A DNA stretch of 44,436 nt from a virus. Location of the stretch: positions 1 through 44,436 of the IMG/VR virus record IMGVR_UViG_3300023179_000185; one strand, given 5' to 3'. Positions 27,895-37,662 of this stretch are shown here, in pieces. How positions within the stretch are numbered: position 1 is the first letter of the stretch; every line of letters begins with the position of its first letter. A model generated the notes under the pieces. That model did no database searches. It was not told the origin of the DNA and saw only the letters and a list, made by a program, of their open reading frames with translations. Made by a program: the position numbers and the translations under genes.

Positions 27895-30800
27895 ATGGCT
27901 AAGAAAATTATTGTAAAATTATGGAAAGATGGTGTAGGTCGTGGTCTAGTGGCTACATCGCAGGTTATTACCATAGACGGACTAGGGTCAGGACCAGTTG
28001 TAGCCGCCGACTTTGCTGATGTCACTCTGCAGGGTACAGTAAATACCAGTGCTCAGCGCGGAGGATTTTACAAAGAATTAAAGTCTCCTAGTTGGTCACT
28101 GTCCTCGTTACGCAGCTCATACCTGGCAGGAAATAATATTGTATTAAATTGGACTACCAACTTAGCCGATGTCACTCCTTCTATAAATTGGTATGTGGTT
28201 AATGTAGATCAAACAGTAATTTATACTGGTGCGGGAGTTGCTAGTAATCGCAGTGTATCTCCATTATTAATTTCTGGTTTAACGGGAACATTTAATGTTG
28301 CAACATCACCCGTTGATGTTAATCGAGATATTCAAATTACAATCTGGGATGGAGAATTTGGTATCAGCAGTCTATTGGCTAGATCTGGTACTATAAAGAT
28401 TATAGCCAGAGAATTAGAAGTAACCTTACCGGCTACAGTACCGTTTAGAACAGTTATCCCTTTAACTATAACCGGATACCCAAATGAGTTTGTTACTTAT
28501 GAAGGCACATCAACATCTTATGCCAAGGGCATAAGAGGTAACGTAACTTTAAATTCAAGTGGTAGTTATTTTTTAGCTGATATACGAGGTGGATTAGAAA
28601 TTGCACCTGGTAATTTTGAGTATATATTTGATGGTAATATAACAGCAGCTCCAAAAACTACTAGAGTTACAATTACACAGGAAGGCTTCTATGCTTTACA
28701 ATTTGTAGGCAACCCACCTACACAGATAACAGAAGCAGGACCTCTTAACATAGTTTTAAAAGGTGCACCAAATGAAACAGTCACCTACAGTCCATTGACC
28801 TCAACTGCAGGGGGTTCTAGTGGTACTATAAGTTTAAATTCCAGTGGAATTAGCACTACAGTTAATCTTGTGAGCGGACTGCAACTTGCTCCTAATAAAA
28901 TTTACGGTTGGCAGTTTAAGGGAACTATATCTATAAATCCGTTGTCACTTAATGTTGTTATTGTTGCTGGAAAACAATTAAATGTATCTGGGACTACTCC
29001 AATAGCTCAGAATACAGCCTACAGTGTTACTGTATCTGGTAAAGCAAATGATAATATTACCTATACTAGTGAGAAGCAACAAATACCGATTGTATATTTT
29101 GATTACTATCCAGAAGTTGAATCTACATATAACCAGGCACACCCCAATGGTGATTATAATAAACAGACTTTCATTGATAGTTGGTACAGTTCTACAGGAT
29201 CTGGGTTAAACTACCTTTCGCCTACAGTCATTAATAACGATTATAATAGAACTTTCACTGGTTCTTTTACTTTAACTGATGTTGGCAACGACGACGGACA
29301 AATTACATATCAGATTGTAGACAGTGCAGGACTTTTAGGAAGACGTACTCCATACTTGTTTAAATTTTATTCTAGCCAATTGCAACAGCAGAAATCTCTT
29401 CAGGTAACAGTAAACAAACAGTACACCTTAAAAGTAACCGGACCTAGTAGCGTAGTAAGCGGTAAGCCAATTGAAATTACAGTGTATTCAGTAGGTAGTG
29501 ATAACACTGTTGAAGTGGCTGGGCAGAATATAACTGGTGTTAAAAGGTTAGACACTTTTCCCGCAACAGGTAAGTTTACTTTTGATTTATACACTGTAGT
29601 AGGTACTCTTGCAGCAGGATCCTACACTTACTATTTCGATAGCAAAAGATCTGATGTTATTAATCTAGCTAATGCATTAAATACACCATTTACGTTTAGT
29701 GTAACACAAGATATTCCAGTTACAGTCGTACATACACCATTGACTGGCTACGGGGCAGATACTATTCCTGCAGGAAGTTTTTATGAGATATCTATTAGAT
29801 CTAGTGTCGGGGATGTAGTAGAAATAACTAGAGAAACAATGCCACTTGCCAATGCATATTTCGATGTTTATCCTGAAGTACGTAAAGCATATTTAAATCA
29901 AAATCAAATTCGGGAAGAAGCATCTTACGCTACAGAACATTATAACACCATTGGCAGCAGTGAGGGCCGAATATCACCTTCGGAAGCTAATAGTTATAGA
30001 ACTAACGAATTAGAACCAAAAACCAAGGTTACTACCATTTCTTTACCACAGGTGGCAGGACAAAATTACGGCCAAACTACGGTCAAATTCGGACCTTACC
30101 CATATCCGTTAGTCACTCCTATTACACTGACGTTGAAAGGAAAAAATAATAACTCTATTCAAAAAAGTTTTAGGGTAGTATCTTTAGGCGAACTTAAAGT
30201 ACAATTACCAGTTAGTGCTCAAATTGATGATGTGTTTTGTACTATTACAGGAGTCCCCAATGATACTGTAGTAGGAGTCAAAATAGAAGCTTCTAGTTCT
30301 AATAATATTCCTAGACCGGTTGAACCTAGACAAGAAAGAACATTTAAATTAGATTCCAATGGAGTTTATAGTGGACCATTTTTGTCAGGCGGCGTAGGAA
30401 CCACTGGCACATTTAATAATCTTACAGCCAATGCCGATAATGTTTACTATTTCTCTAGTCGCACTAACAAACAAACTACACAGGCTGCTGTTAAGGGAGT
30501 AGCACTGACAGTTTACACTGGAAAGCAATACTTAGTTTCAGGGAATCTAGGTGCTGTAGGACAATACAGTGACCCTGAATTGATTGCAACCCTTCCGACC
30601 CAAGCTACTTGGGTAATGTTTGCTATCATTGGTGGCGGAGGTGGATCAGGTGGTCAAGATATGTTTACTGGTGGAATGACTTCAATGGGTGGTGCAGGAT
30701 TGGGCGGAGGAGGCCTCAGAGGCGTATTTAAATTACCAGCTGGTACCAAGAAATTATATGGTGTAGCAGGAGGTGCTGGTATAGGCGGTGCAGGGTTGAA

Positions 30801-32013
30801 GAACAATGCATCAGGTGGCACAGGAGGTGCAGGAGCTACAATGGAACAAAGCCTTGCACTGAAGGACGGTAAAGGAGGCACAGGTGGTAGGTCCGGCGGC
30901 GTTGGGATTTCAGGATCTGGTGGTGGCGGTGGTGGTTCAACATTATTAGCAGTTCAATTAAGTGGTGGTATACTTGGAGTTGTAGCTGTAGGTGGCGGCG
31001 GCGGTGGTGGCGGCGGCGGTCATTACAGTGCTGGGTATAACGCAGCGATAGGCAATGGTCTTCAATTACAAAATTTATCCCAAGGACAAATTACACAACT
31101 TCCTGCATACATGTTCAATGGAGGTGATCGCGGCGCCACTAACGACGGCGCCGGTGGTGGTGGCGGCGGTGGAGGTGAAGGTGTAGGGGGATCCGCTCCT
31201 GCCGATGATGGAGGTGGCAATGGCGGCTTTGCTGGAAAAACGTACTATAGCACAGCACTATATGAAGGGGCTAATTTATGGAGCACTGGAACAACACCTG
31301 AAACTTTAAATCCTTCTGGTTCAGTGACCAATCCGGTGATAGGAAATAGAAATTATTATGGAAATGGTGGCATCAATGGTGGAACTGGTAGTCCGGGGGG
31401 CATAAGAATATTTTACACCACTGCTGTTGAAAAACCAACAGATTGGGGCTTATTGCCCGAGTTACCAACGCCCACCATCGGTGGTTCTCCTACTGCCTTT
31501 GTGCCATATATACAGTTTGCAAGTCCTGGGACCTATAGTGGTGTAGATGCTCTTACAGGATCATTACGAATATATGGATCGGGATTAATTTGGGCTGCCG
31601 GTAGTGGAGGAGGATATCCAACTCTAAATACGTTTCATAATGGATATGCATTAACTTTGAATGGTCTTCCTTTACCAACAAATGTCATTGAAAATTACAG
31701 TTTTAAACTTACTTTACTAATAAACAGTAATTTTACAAGTTCTGGTGCTGCTGGCGGCGGCGGCTACAACAATGGAGGCTTACTGGGTTCAATTGGCACT
31801 GGTCTAAATGTAGGTGGATCTTTTACATATACATTTGGCAGTTTGAAAAGTAATACATTTGTCTTTACTGCCACTCCGGGAAAAAATAATACAAGCAATC
31901 TTACATATCAAGGATCCGGCGGAACATTTTATGGTTACCAACGTGCCCAATTGGACATAATTGATCCTTCGGGCGCCATTATACACACCTCTTATTTGAA
32001 TTGGAACCAATGA
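27895..32013 (+). CDS. Ig-repeat and glycine-rich virion protein with shared N-terminal module (paralogue 2), 1372 aa
   Basis: I start at ATG 27895 because the 50-residue module (MAKKIIVKLWKDG, then ATSQVITIDGLGSGP, DFAD) aligns from its first residue with the two paralogues. An in-frame ATG at 27853 would overlap the previous gene. After the shared Ig-like domain (~60-175) come Ig-like repeats. Two of them carry the helical insert: IVYFDYYPEVESTY at ~397-442, and NAYFDVYPEVRKAY with HYNTIGSSEGR at ~652-698. Residues ~905-1180 form a glycine-rich domain beginning ATWVMFAIIGGGGGS, with poly-Gly runs up to nine residues. A beta-rich C-terminus (IQFASPGTYS, then GSLRIYGSG) completes it. No Shine-Dalgarno is evident; AATAAATAAT precedes the start. 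Probably an adhesin or fibre on the same virion site as paralogues 1 and 3. Confidence 0.8.
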   Translation: MAKKIIVKLWKDGVGRGLVATSQVITIDGLGSGPVVAADFADVTLQGTVNTSAQRGGFYKELKSPSWSLSSLRSSYLAGNNIVLNWTTNLADVTPSINWYVVNVDQTVIYTGAGVASNRSVSPLLISGLTGTFNVATSPVDVNRDIQITIWDGEFGISSLLARSGTIKIIARELEVTLPATVPFRTVIPLTITGYPNEFVTYEGTSTSYAKGIRGNVTLNSSGSYFLADIRGGLEIAPGNFEYIFDGNITAAPKTTRVTITQEGFYALQFVGNPPTQITEAGPLNIVLKGAPNETVTYSPLTSTAGGSSGTISLNSSGISTTVNLVSGLQLAPNKIYGWQFKGTISINPLSLNVVIVAGKQLNVSGTTPIAQNTAYSVTVSGKANDNITYTSEKQQIPIVYFDYYPEVESTYNQAHPNGDYNKQTFIDSWYSSTGSGLNYLSPTVINNDYNRTFTGSFTLTDVGNDDGQITYQIVDSAGLLGRRTPYLFKFYSSQLQQQKSLQVTVNKQYTLKVTGPSSVVSGKPIEITVYSVGSDNTVEVAGQNITGVKRLDTFPATGKFTFDLYTVVGTLAAGSYTYYFDSKRSDVINLANALNTPFTFSVTQDIPVTVVHTPLTGYGADTIPAGSFYEISIRSSVGDVVEITRETMPLANAYFDVYPEVRKAYLNQNQIREEASYATEHYNTIGSSEGRISPSEANSYRTNELEPKTKVTTISLPQVAGQNYGQTTVKFGPYPYPLVTPITLTLKGKNNNSIQKSFRVVSLGELKVQLPVSAQIDDVFCTITGVPNDTVVGVKIEASSSNNIPRPVEPRQERTFKLDSNGVYSGPFLSGGVGTTGTFNNLTANADNVYYFSSRTNKQTTQAAVKGVALTVYTGKQYLVSGNLGAVGQYSDPELIATLPTQATWVMFAIIGGGGGSGGQDMFTGGMTSMGGAGLGGGGLRGVFKLPAGTKKLYGVAGGAGIGGAGLKNNASGGTGGAGATMEQSLALKDGKGGTGGRSGGVGISGSGGGGGGSTLLAVQLSGGILGVVAVGGGGGGGGGGHYSAGYNAAIGNGLQLQNLSQGQITQLPAYMFNGGDRGATNDGAGGGGGGGGEGVGGSAPADDGGGNGGFAGKTYYSTALYEGANLWSTGTTPETLNPSGSVTNPVIGNRNYYGNGGINGGTGSPGGIRIFYTTAVEKPTDWGLLPELPTPTIGGSPTAFVPYIQFASPGTYSGVDALTGSLRIYGSGLIWAAGSGGGYPTLNTFHNGYALTLNGLPLPTNVIENYSFKLTLLINSNFTSSGAAGGGGYNNGGLLGSIGTGLNVGGSFTYTFGSLKSNTFVFTATPGKNNTSNLTYQGSGGTFYGYQRAQLDIIDPSGAIIHTSYLNWNQ

Positions 32014-32016
32014 TAG

Positions 32017-35000
32017 ATGAAGCGGTTCGTTGTTAAATTACGCAAAGGTGGTAGTCAAGGCAATGTATTAGCCACATCTCAAGTAATTACTATAGACGGG
32101 CTGGGAGATTCTGGTGTTACATCCGGGGATTTTGTTGATGGTGTTATAGCCGGTCCGGTGCAGACACTAAATGGTTCAGCTTGCATAGTTAAAACTATTA
32201 CAACACCAAAATATTCTATAGTTCCTGTATCAGTTAGTATATCAAATAATACTTACATAGTAACAGCCTCTAAAACTGCTAACTTTGGAATTTCAACTAG
32301 TTTAACCGGTCTAGGCAATAATGTTGCGTGGAGTGCTGTATTTCCAGACACAACAGTGACTTACACAGGTGGCGGCTTAGAAGTAACGAGTGGAAGAACA
32401 ACTATTACAGGGTTTAGTGGTTCTTTAAAAATCACAACTTTACCTGTTAATCAAGACAAACAATTTCAAGTAGTATTATGGTCTGGTGATGTAGGTAAGA
32501 GTGTGGTACTCGCTAGATCTGTAACGACGATAATTACTCCAATTCGATTAACTTTAACTGGACCGTCAACTGCTGTTACTAATCAACCTATAACTGTGGT
32601 TGTAACTGGGTACAACACTGATCGTGTAACTATTCAAGGTGCCAGTGATAGTTCTGTGGTTTTGGATGTGTCCACTGGGCAAAAAGTAGTAGATCTCTCG
32701 ATGGACAAGACATTTCAGCCTGGTGTATATAGATGGACTGCGCGAGGAGAAATTACACCGGGAACAGTTGAGTATAATGTTACTGTTATTGACATGTTTG
32801 GAAAAATTGAATATCCAAAAGATGGTGTGCCTGGTACACCTGGTACACCCGGTACTCCTGCTACACCGGGTGTTCCCGGAGACTCTGGTACTCCTGCTAC
32901 ACCGGGTGTTCCCGGAGACGCCGGTATTCCTGGCACACCAGGCTCAGACGGTCCTATTATAGTTGTCAATAATGCTAATGTGACTGTTATTTCAACAACA
33001 ACAACCACAACAACAAGATCGTTAACACCACCTACCATATCATTGACATACAAAGTATCGGGCACATTAACTAAAACAATCAACGAAACAAATAAACCTA
33101 CTATTAGTATAGAGTACATAATAACAAACAGGAATGGTCGAACTGTTACAGCTAAAATAGCAGGGGAAGCCTCCGGGACCGGGCAGACCACTTTAAGTGG
33201 TGACCCCATTATCGGTGCGCCCACCGATAATAATGATTTTCTTCTTGTAACAAAGGAAATTACAAATGATGCAGGCACCATTGAATTTACCGCAAATACA
33301 GATCAAAAGACCGAAGGCACAGAATCTTTTAGGGTTTATTTCTATACAGATGTAAATGGTAATCCATTTTTTCAATCGGACGTTTTATCTATTCTAGATA
33401 CTTCAACTACACCCATAACACCCTTACCGGGTAATTTAGTAGAATATGATCCAAAAATAACTTCATATCCTAGCGCAGAAAAATTTGTAGGCGATACTGT
33501 AAAAGAAGAAATCACGGCCGGACCACCCGGTGCTGAATATACAGTTACTATGAGTGGATATCAGTTAGACTATGAAAAAGAAATTGGCCAAGGTAGAGAT
33601 TTAGTTTGGACGTCTGTTGATGCAGTTAGAATAGCTAGTACCATACGCGGTTTTGATGCAGCCCAGATAGCAAAACAATATTTTCAAACCTTAAAAAGAG
33701 AACCCGAAGAAGAAGGAATGAAATTTTGGTTAAATGAAAGATTTGTTAATAATAAATCGCTTGAAACTGTACTACAAGGCATAAAAAATTCAACTGAAGC
33801 TGCAAAGCCAATGCTTTTTAGAACCGGAACCTTAGATGCCAATGGATATGGTTTGATTACACCCGCTGGTAGTACCAAAGTATTAGCTCCTGGAAGATAT
33901 AGGTTTGATGTTACTTTTACTAAATTTACAGGTAAAATTAAAACATCTACGACTAGAACCTACACCTGGATAGTCAAACCTAAATCATATGATATGAAGA
34001 TTACACCGGTTGGTAGTACTAAAGATAGATACCAAATTGGATTGAATCAAACATTTAAAATAGGCATTACCGATGGTCCACCGTCTGCTACCATATCGAT
34101 CGTTAAAACTTCTTCGGTACCGGGTTGGGCAGGCACAGAAACTATAAAACTTGATGCCAATGGTAATTATACTTCCGGAGATGGATTATTTGGAACCGCC
34201 GGTGATTATTCTTATGCGATGACCTTAGATCCAACTACCTATATAGGTTACTTAACAGATAGATCGGCTAGTGGACAAGATTCTAGAACGTATATTATTA
34301 ATGCTACTTCTAATACTCCCCCTGCTGTTGAGTATAGACCTAAAGTTGTTCGAACCAAACTTAATGCACAATCAGTGTTAGAGGTTTCTACTAATACAGT
34401 TACAGTAGCAGAAAGATTCGGAACAAGGATAACTGGTGGCCCACCACGATGTAAATTTGACGTTGTCAAAACCAGTGATAACCAAGTTTGGAAAGGTGAA
34501 AAACTTACAGGATCATTGGACAACAATGGAAATTTTGATGATGATTCAAAGGGACAAGCATTTTTTAGTGTGCCAGGAAAATATACTTTCACTATTACAT
34601 TCTTAGATTACGGCAACACCGTGAAATTTCCCGAAGGTCCAAGTATAACTTTACTTCTAACCTGTGTAGATAAACCAAAATTAACTGTTAGCTCAGATCA
34701 GATACCTAAGGACAAAGGAGACGGATATAGATTAAACAATATTATACTTTGCAAAGAATCAGATGATGTATATTTTACATTCAATGGTCCTAGTAATGCA
34801 CCATTTGAAATTGAGGAATTAAGTCCGTCGGTGACCGAGGATAAGAACAATTTTTTCACTACATATAATAACGTTCAAAAACAATTTGAGGCTGCTAACC
34901 CGGGTAAAAGTCTAACCGGTCCCGAGGCCGTGGCTTTTGTAGAAAAATTTTATACAGCCAATAAAGCTCAATACATTGATCCTTATTGGTTATCGTTAAC

Positions 35001-37662
35001 AAAACAATGTAGGTATTTTGATTTTTACTGGGAAGCCTATAATAGTTGGGTAAATGGTGGTAAAGTTCCTGCAGATCCTCAGGTTTATAGTAAAACATGG
35101 AATAGTACGTTTGGAAATACACTTAGTCAAAAAATAGGAGTGGCCGTAAAAGATCCAGATTCGGCCAATAATTTATTCACCGCCGCGGGCAAACAAACAG
35201 GCCTATTAACTTCCAAAAAAGACTTCTCATTGAACAGCGACGGTGTGGGAAAATTTCAATGGCCTACCAGAAAAGAATTCGCAAAATGGACACCGTACAA
35301 TTATAGAGCCAGACTAAATCCCAGTGTTCCAAATTCTGATCCTAACGATTGGGTCTATTTTGGTATAAATATTTCCAGGGATGGAATTCCTGCTGCAGAT
35401 TTACAAAACGCCATATCTGTGCCACTCAAAGTCGGCGGACAAATTTATTTATTTCTTTATACTAGTAAAGAATTGCAAGCACAGTCTATCTTAATCGAAG
35501 GAAATCGTGGGGAAAAAGTTACCTGGACACATAATCATCCCAATGGGGTAAGACCTGATAGTTTTGCTGGTCAAATGATTTTTTCTGGAGATTTCGTAAG
35601 TCCTGCATCTACCCACACTACTAAACCCGACTTTAACACTGTTCAAGGAGCCAATGGCGGCGGCGGCAGTGGACCCGGTGTAGTCATTGATGATAGTCTC
35701 TACCCAATTGGGTCTACTAGATTACAAAGTTTAGGATTTCCCACTGGTGGACTTGGATTAGACAGAACTATTAATCCAAGAATTGGAACAACAGCCTATC
35801 AATTTGTTGGTTTACATTATGGTAATTTTACAAATCAAATCTGGATAAGTTGTATCAATAATCCATCGTTGCAGCCAGTTATAACAAGTACCGTAACTAT
35901 AAGTATTGTAGAGACCGGAAAGCATTATACAACTAAAATACCTCCACCTACGCTTAATAGTGATAAAAAATACGTATGGATTAATCCAGCTGGACAATCT
36001 TCACCTATTATAGATATCTACACAGGATATAAAGGTAATGATCCATTGGGATTAGATATTCTGAGAATCAATAAAAGAAGTTTTACATTAGTAATTACTA
36101 ATATAGGTACAGGATTTTTTCCGTTCGTTTTAAACAACGATATGTTATCTAAAGATGCTAATATTGTAAATCAAATTCATCCATATATGATAATATATCA
36201 TGACGTTTATGACTACTACAAAACTTCAAAAAGTACATTAACACCTGCAGAATATGCTGTTAATCATTGGAACAACTTAGGTGCTAATAAACCAAGTTAT
36301 ATTAATCCTTATAGAATGCAGGCATTAATTAGTGTTCCCTATTTTAATTACAATCCAGATGTTGAACAAGCATGGAATCAAAGTAATCCGTATACGGCAA
36401 CTGACAGTACAGGTTTTAATGCAGTGGTCGCTGGGTTTTATGCAGAAGGACATTGGATACAATATGGTAAAACAGAAGGTAGATTGAGTCCGGTTGATAC
36501 AGCAGAAAAATTTAGAGCTCAACCACTTGATCCATTGCCTGATATAGATCTAGACACAACAACTGGAAAATATACTATAAGTTGGACTCAGGGTGATAAT
36601 GTCGCAAGAACTATACCTTACGTTTATACATTTGATGGAGATAAAAGTCCCAATCCAGTGACGGTGAGAGTAACAGTATTAGATGCTCAAACACGTACTA
36701 CAAACATGGATGTACAGACGCAAATTACTGCACCTAAGGTACAACCTGTTCCTGCTAAACCATTGGTCGTGTCTGTATCGCCTAGTAGATATCTATATCA
36801 AACTGTTCCCGTTACTGTTACATTCACTGGAGAACCTAACGATCAAATATATATAGAATATATAGATCCAAAGTTTAACGAAGATAGTTTATACGTAGAA
36901 GCCTATCAAGATTTAACTGATTGGTTAAAAGCTAATCCTTCAGCTTTGAACGGCACTAATTTACGCGACCTATCCAACTCACATTATAATACCCATGGAA
37001 AGAAGGAAGGTAGGTCAAGTTTAGACGAATTAATTAATTTCAACAGAAATTTAGTTAAAGGTCAAGCATTCAAAAGACCTTGGCTTAAATTAGATTCTAC
37101 AGGTCGTGCAAGTGTTGATATTACAGAAAATGGTCTATACCATTATCTACCAAGAGTTACTCCTTATACCTATTTGACTACCGCAGATAAAAGTACAGGT
37201 ACACAGACAATTACGTTAACGGTAACTTCAAAATATGCTAGCGTCAGTAATAGTGCTAGTACACAAACAGCTGGTAAACTACTAACAATTACTAAAATTT
37301 TTAGCAATTACGATGGATCTAGAGTAATATTTTACATAGGACAACAAGGCGATACCATTAAACCCACCAGCGTCAAGGTAACAGTTATATCATCTAGTGT
37401 CAATAGTATCATTCCTGTTAACACAGTATTATTTGATTATCCTAGCCGGGCAAACTTAGGTAATGACATACGAAACGTGTATACTGATGAAGGTGGGTCA
37501 TGGTTAGGTGGAGAAATACCTATGCCCCAGTATAGTTATACCGGATTAGTACTAGTATTAAGATTTACTATTACCAGCGAAGGTGGAACTTGGACAACTA
37601 GTTCTACATCTATACCATCTGATTATACCTTTATTAGTACAGTTGTTGATGTGCAAGGTTAA
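32017..37662 (+). CDS. Very long Ig-repeat virion protein with shared N-terminal module and collagen-like stretch (paralogue 3), 1881 aa
   Basis: It starts three bases after the previous stop with the same module (MKRFVVKLRKGG, ATSQVITIDGLGD, DFVDG). The shared Ig-like domain (~65-175) and one Ig repeat follow. Then comes a collagen-like G-x-P stretch (~270-310), a Thr run (~326-334) and a Calx-beta-like domain (~340-468; TEGTESFRVYFYT). A DUF4214-like segment (YFQTLKREPEEEGMKFWLN) falls at ~550-600. The rest is Ig-like domains, at least three interrupted by helical inserts: FYWEAYNSW near 1000; YFNYNPDVEQAW with GKTEGR at ~1440-1500; YVEAYQDLTDWL with HYNTHGKKEGR at ~1622-1675. The C-terminal domain is unrecognised. 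The 3' end overlaps the convergent minus-strand gene by 29 bases. Probably a long fibre-like adhesin. Confidence 0.8.
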   Translation: MKRFVVKLRKGGSQGNVLATSQVITIDGLGDSGVTSGDFVDGVIAGPVQTLNGSACIVKTITTPKYSIVPVSVSISNNTYIVTASKTANFGISTSLTGLGNNVAWSAVFPDTTVTYTGGGLEVTSGRTTITGFSGSLKITTLPVNQDKQFQVVLWSGDVGKSVVLARSVTTIITPIRLTLTGPSTAVTNQPITVVVTGYNTDRVTIQGASDSSVVLDVSTGQKVVDLSMDKTFQPGVYRWTARGEITPGTVEYNVTVIDMFGKIEYPKDGVPGTPGTPGTPATPGVPGDSGTPATPGVPGDAGIPGTPGSDGPIIVVNNANVTVISTTTTTTTRSLTPPTISLTYKVSGTLTKTINETNKPTISIEYIITNRNGRTVTAKIAGEASGTGQTTLSGDPIIGAPTDNNDFLLVTKEITNDAGTIEFTANTDQKTEGTESFRVYFYTDVNGNPFFQSDVLSILDTSTTPITPLPGNLVEYDPKITSYPSAEKFVGDTVKEEITAGPPGAEYTVTMSGYQLDYEKEIGQGRDLVWTSVDAVRIASTIRGFDAAQIAKQYFQTLKREPEEEGMKFWLNERFVNNKSLETVLQGIKNSTEAAKPMLFRTGTLDANGYGLITPAGSTKVLAPGRYRFDVTFTKFTGKIKTSTTRTYTWIVKPKSYDMKITPVGSTKDRYQIGLNQTFKIGITDGPPSATISIVKTSSVPGWAGTETIKLDANGNYTSGDGLFGTAGDYSYAMTLDPTTYIGYLTDRSASGQDSRTYIINATSNTPPAVEYRPKVVRTKLNAQSVLEVSTNTVTVAERFGTRITGGPPRCKFDVVKTSDNQVWKGEKLTGSLDNNGNFDDDSKGQAFFSVPGKYTFTITFLDYGNTVKFPEGPSITLLLTCVDKPKLTVSSDQIPKDKGDGYRLNNIILCKESDDVYFTFNGPSNAPFEIEELSPSVTEDKNNFFTTYNNVQKQFEAANPGKSLTGPEAVAFVEKFYTANKAQYIDPYWLSLTKQCRYFDFYWEAYNSWVNGGKVPADPQVYSKTWNSTFGNTLSQKIGVAVKDPDSANNLFTAAGKQTGLLTSKKDFSLNSDGVGKFQWPTRKEFAKWTPYNYRARLNPSVPNSDPNDWVYFGINISRDGIPAADLQNAISVPLKVGGQIYLFLYTSKELQAQSILIEGNRGEKVTWTHNHPNGVRPDSFAGQMIFSGDFVSPASTHTTKPDFNTVQGANGGGGSGPGVVIDDSLYPIGSTRLQSLGFPTGGLGLDRTINPRIGTTAYQFVGLHYGNFTNQIWISCINNPSLQPVITSTVTISIVETGKHYTTKIPPPTLNSDKKYVWINPAGQSSPIIDIYTGYKGNDPLGLDILRINKRSFTLVITNIGTGFFPFVLNNDMLSKDANIVNQIHPYMIIYHDVYDYYKTSKSTLTPAEYAVNHWNNLGANKPSYINPYRMQALISVPYFNYNPDVEQAWNQSNPYTATDSTGFNAVVAGFYAEGHWIQYGKTEGRLSPVDTAEKFRAQPLDPLPDIDLDTTTGKYTISWTQGDNVARTIPYVYTFDGDKSPNPVTVRVTVLDAQTRTTNMDVQTQITAPKVQPVPAKPLVVSVSPSRYLYQTVPVTVTFTGEPNDQIYIEYIDPKFNEDSLYVEAYQDLTDWLKANPSALNGTNLRDLSNSHYNTHGKKEGRSSLDELINFNRNLVKGQAFKRPWLKLDSTGRASVDITENGLYHYLPRVTPYTYLTTADKSTGTQTITLTVTSKYASVSNSASTQTAGKLLTITKIFSNYDGSRVIFYIGQQGDTIKPTSVKVTVISSSVNSIIPVNTVLFDYPSRANLGNDIRNVYTDEGGSWLGGEIPMPQYSYTGLVLVLRFTITSEGGTWTTSSTSIPSDYTFISTVVDVQG
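32851..32919 (+). repeat. 36-nt tandem duplication encoding collagen-like G-x-P triplets
   Basis: Two identical 33-base copies (32851-32883 and 32887-32919; each begins GGTACTCCTGCTACACC and ends CCCGGAGAC) are separated by TCT, giving a 36-nt period. Each copy encodes GTPATPGVPGD. The Ala in place of Gly at the fourth residue would interrupt an ideal collagen helix in both copies. Confidence 0.9.

Noticed and set aside
32715-33281. 188-codon minus-strand frame with Pro/Gly repeats
   Set aside because: It is opposite the collagen-like and Thr-rich stretch; the repeat structure of the DNA explains both its length and its Gly-x-Pro look.
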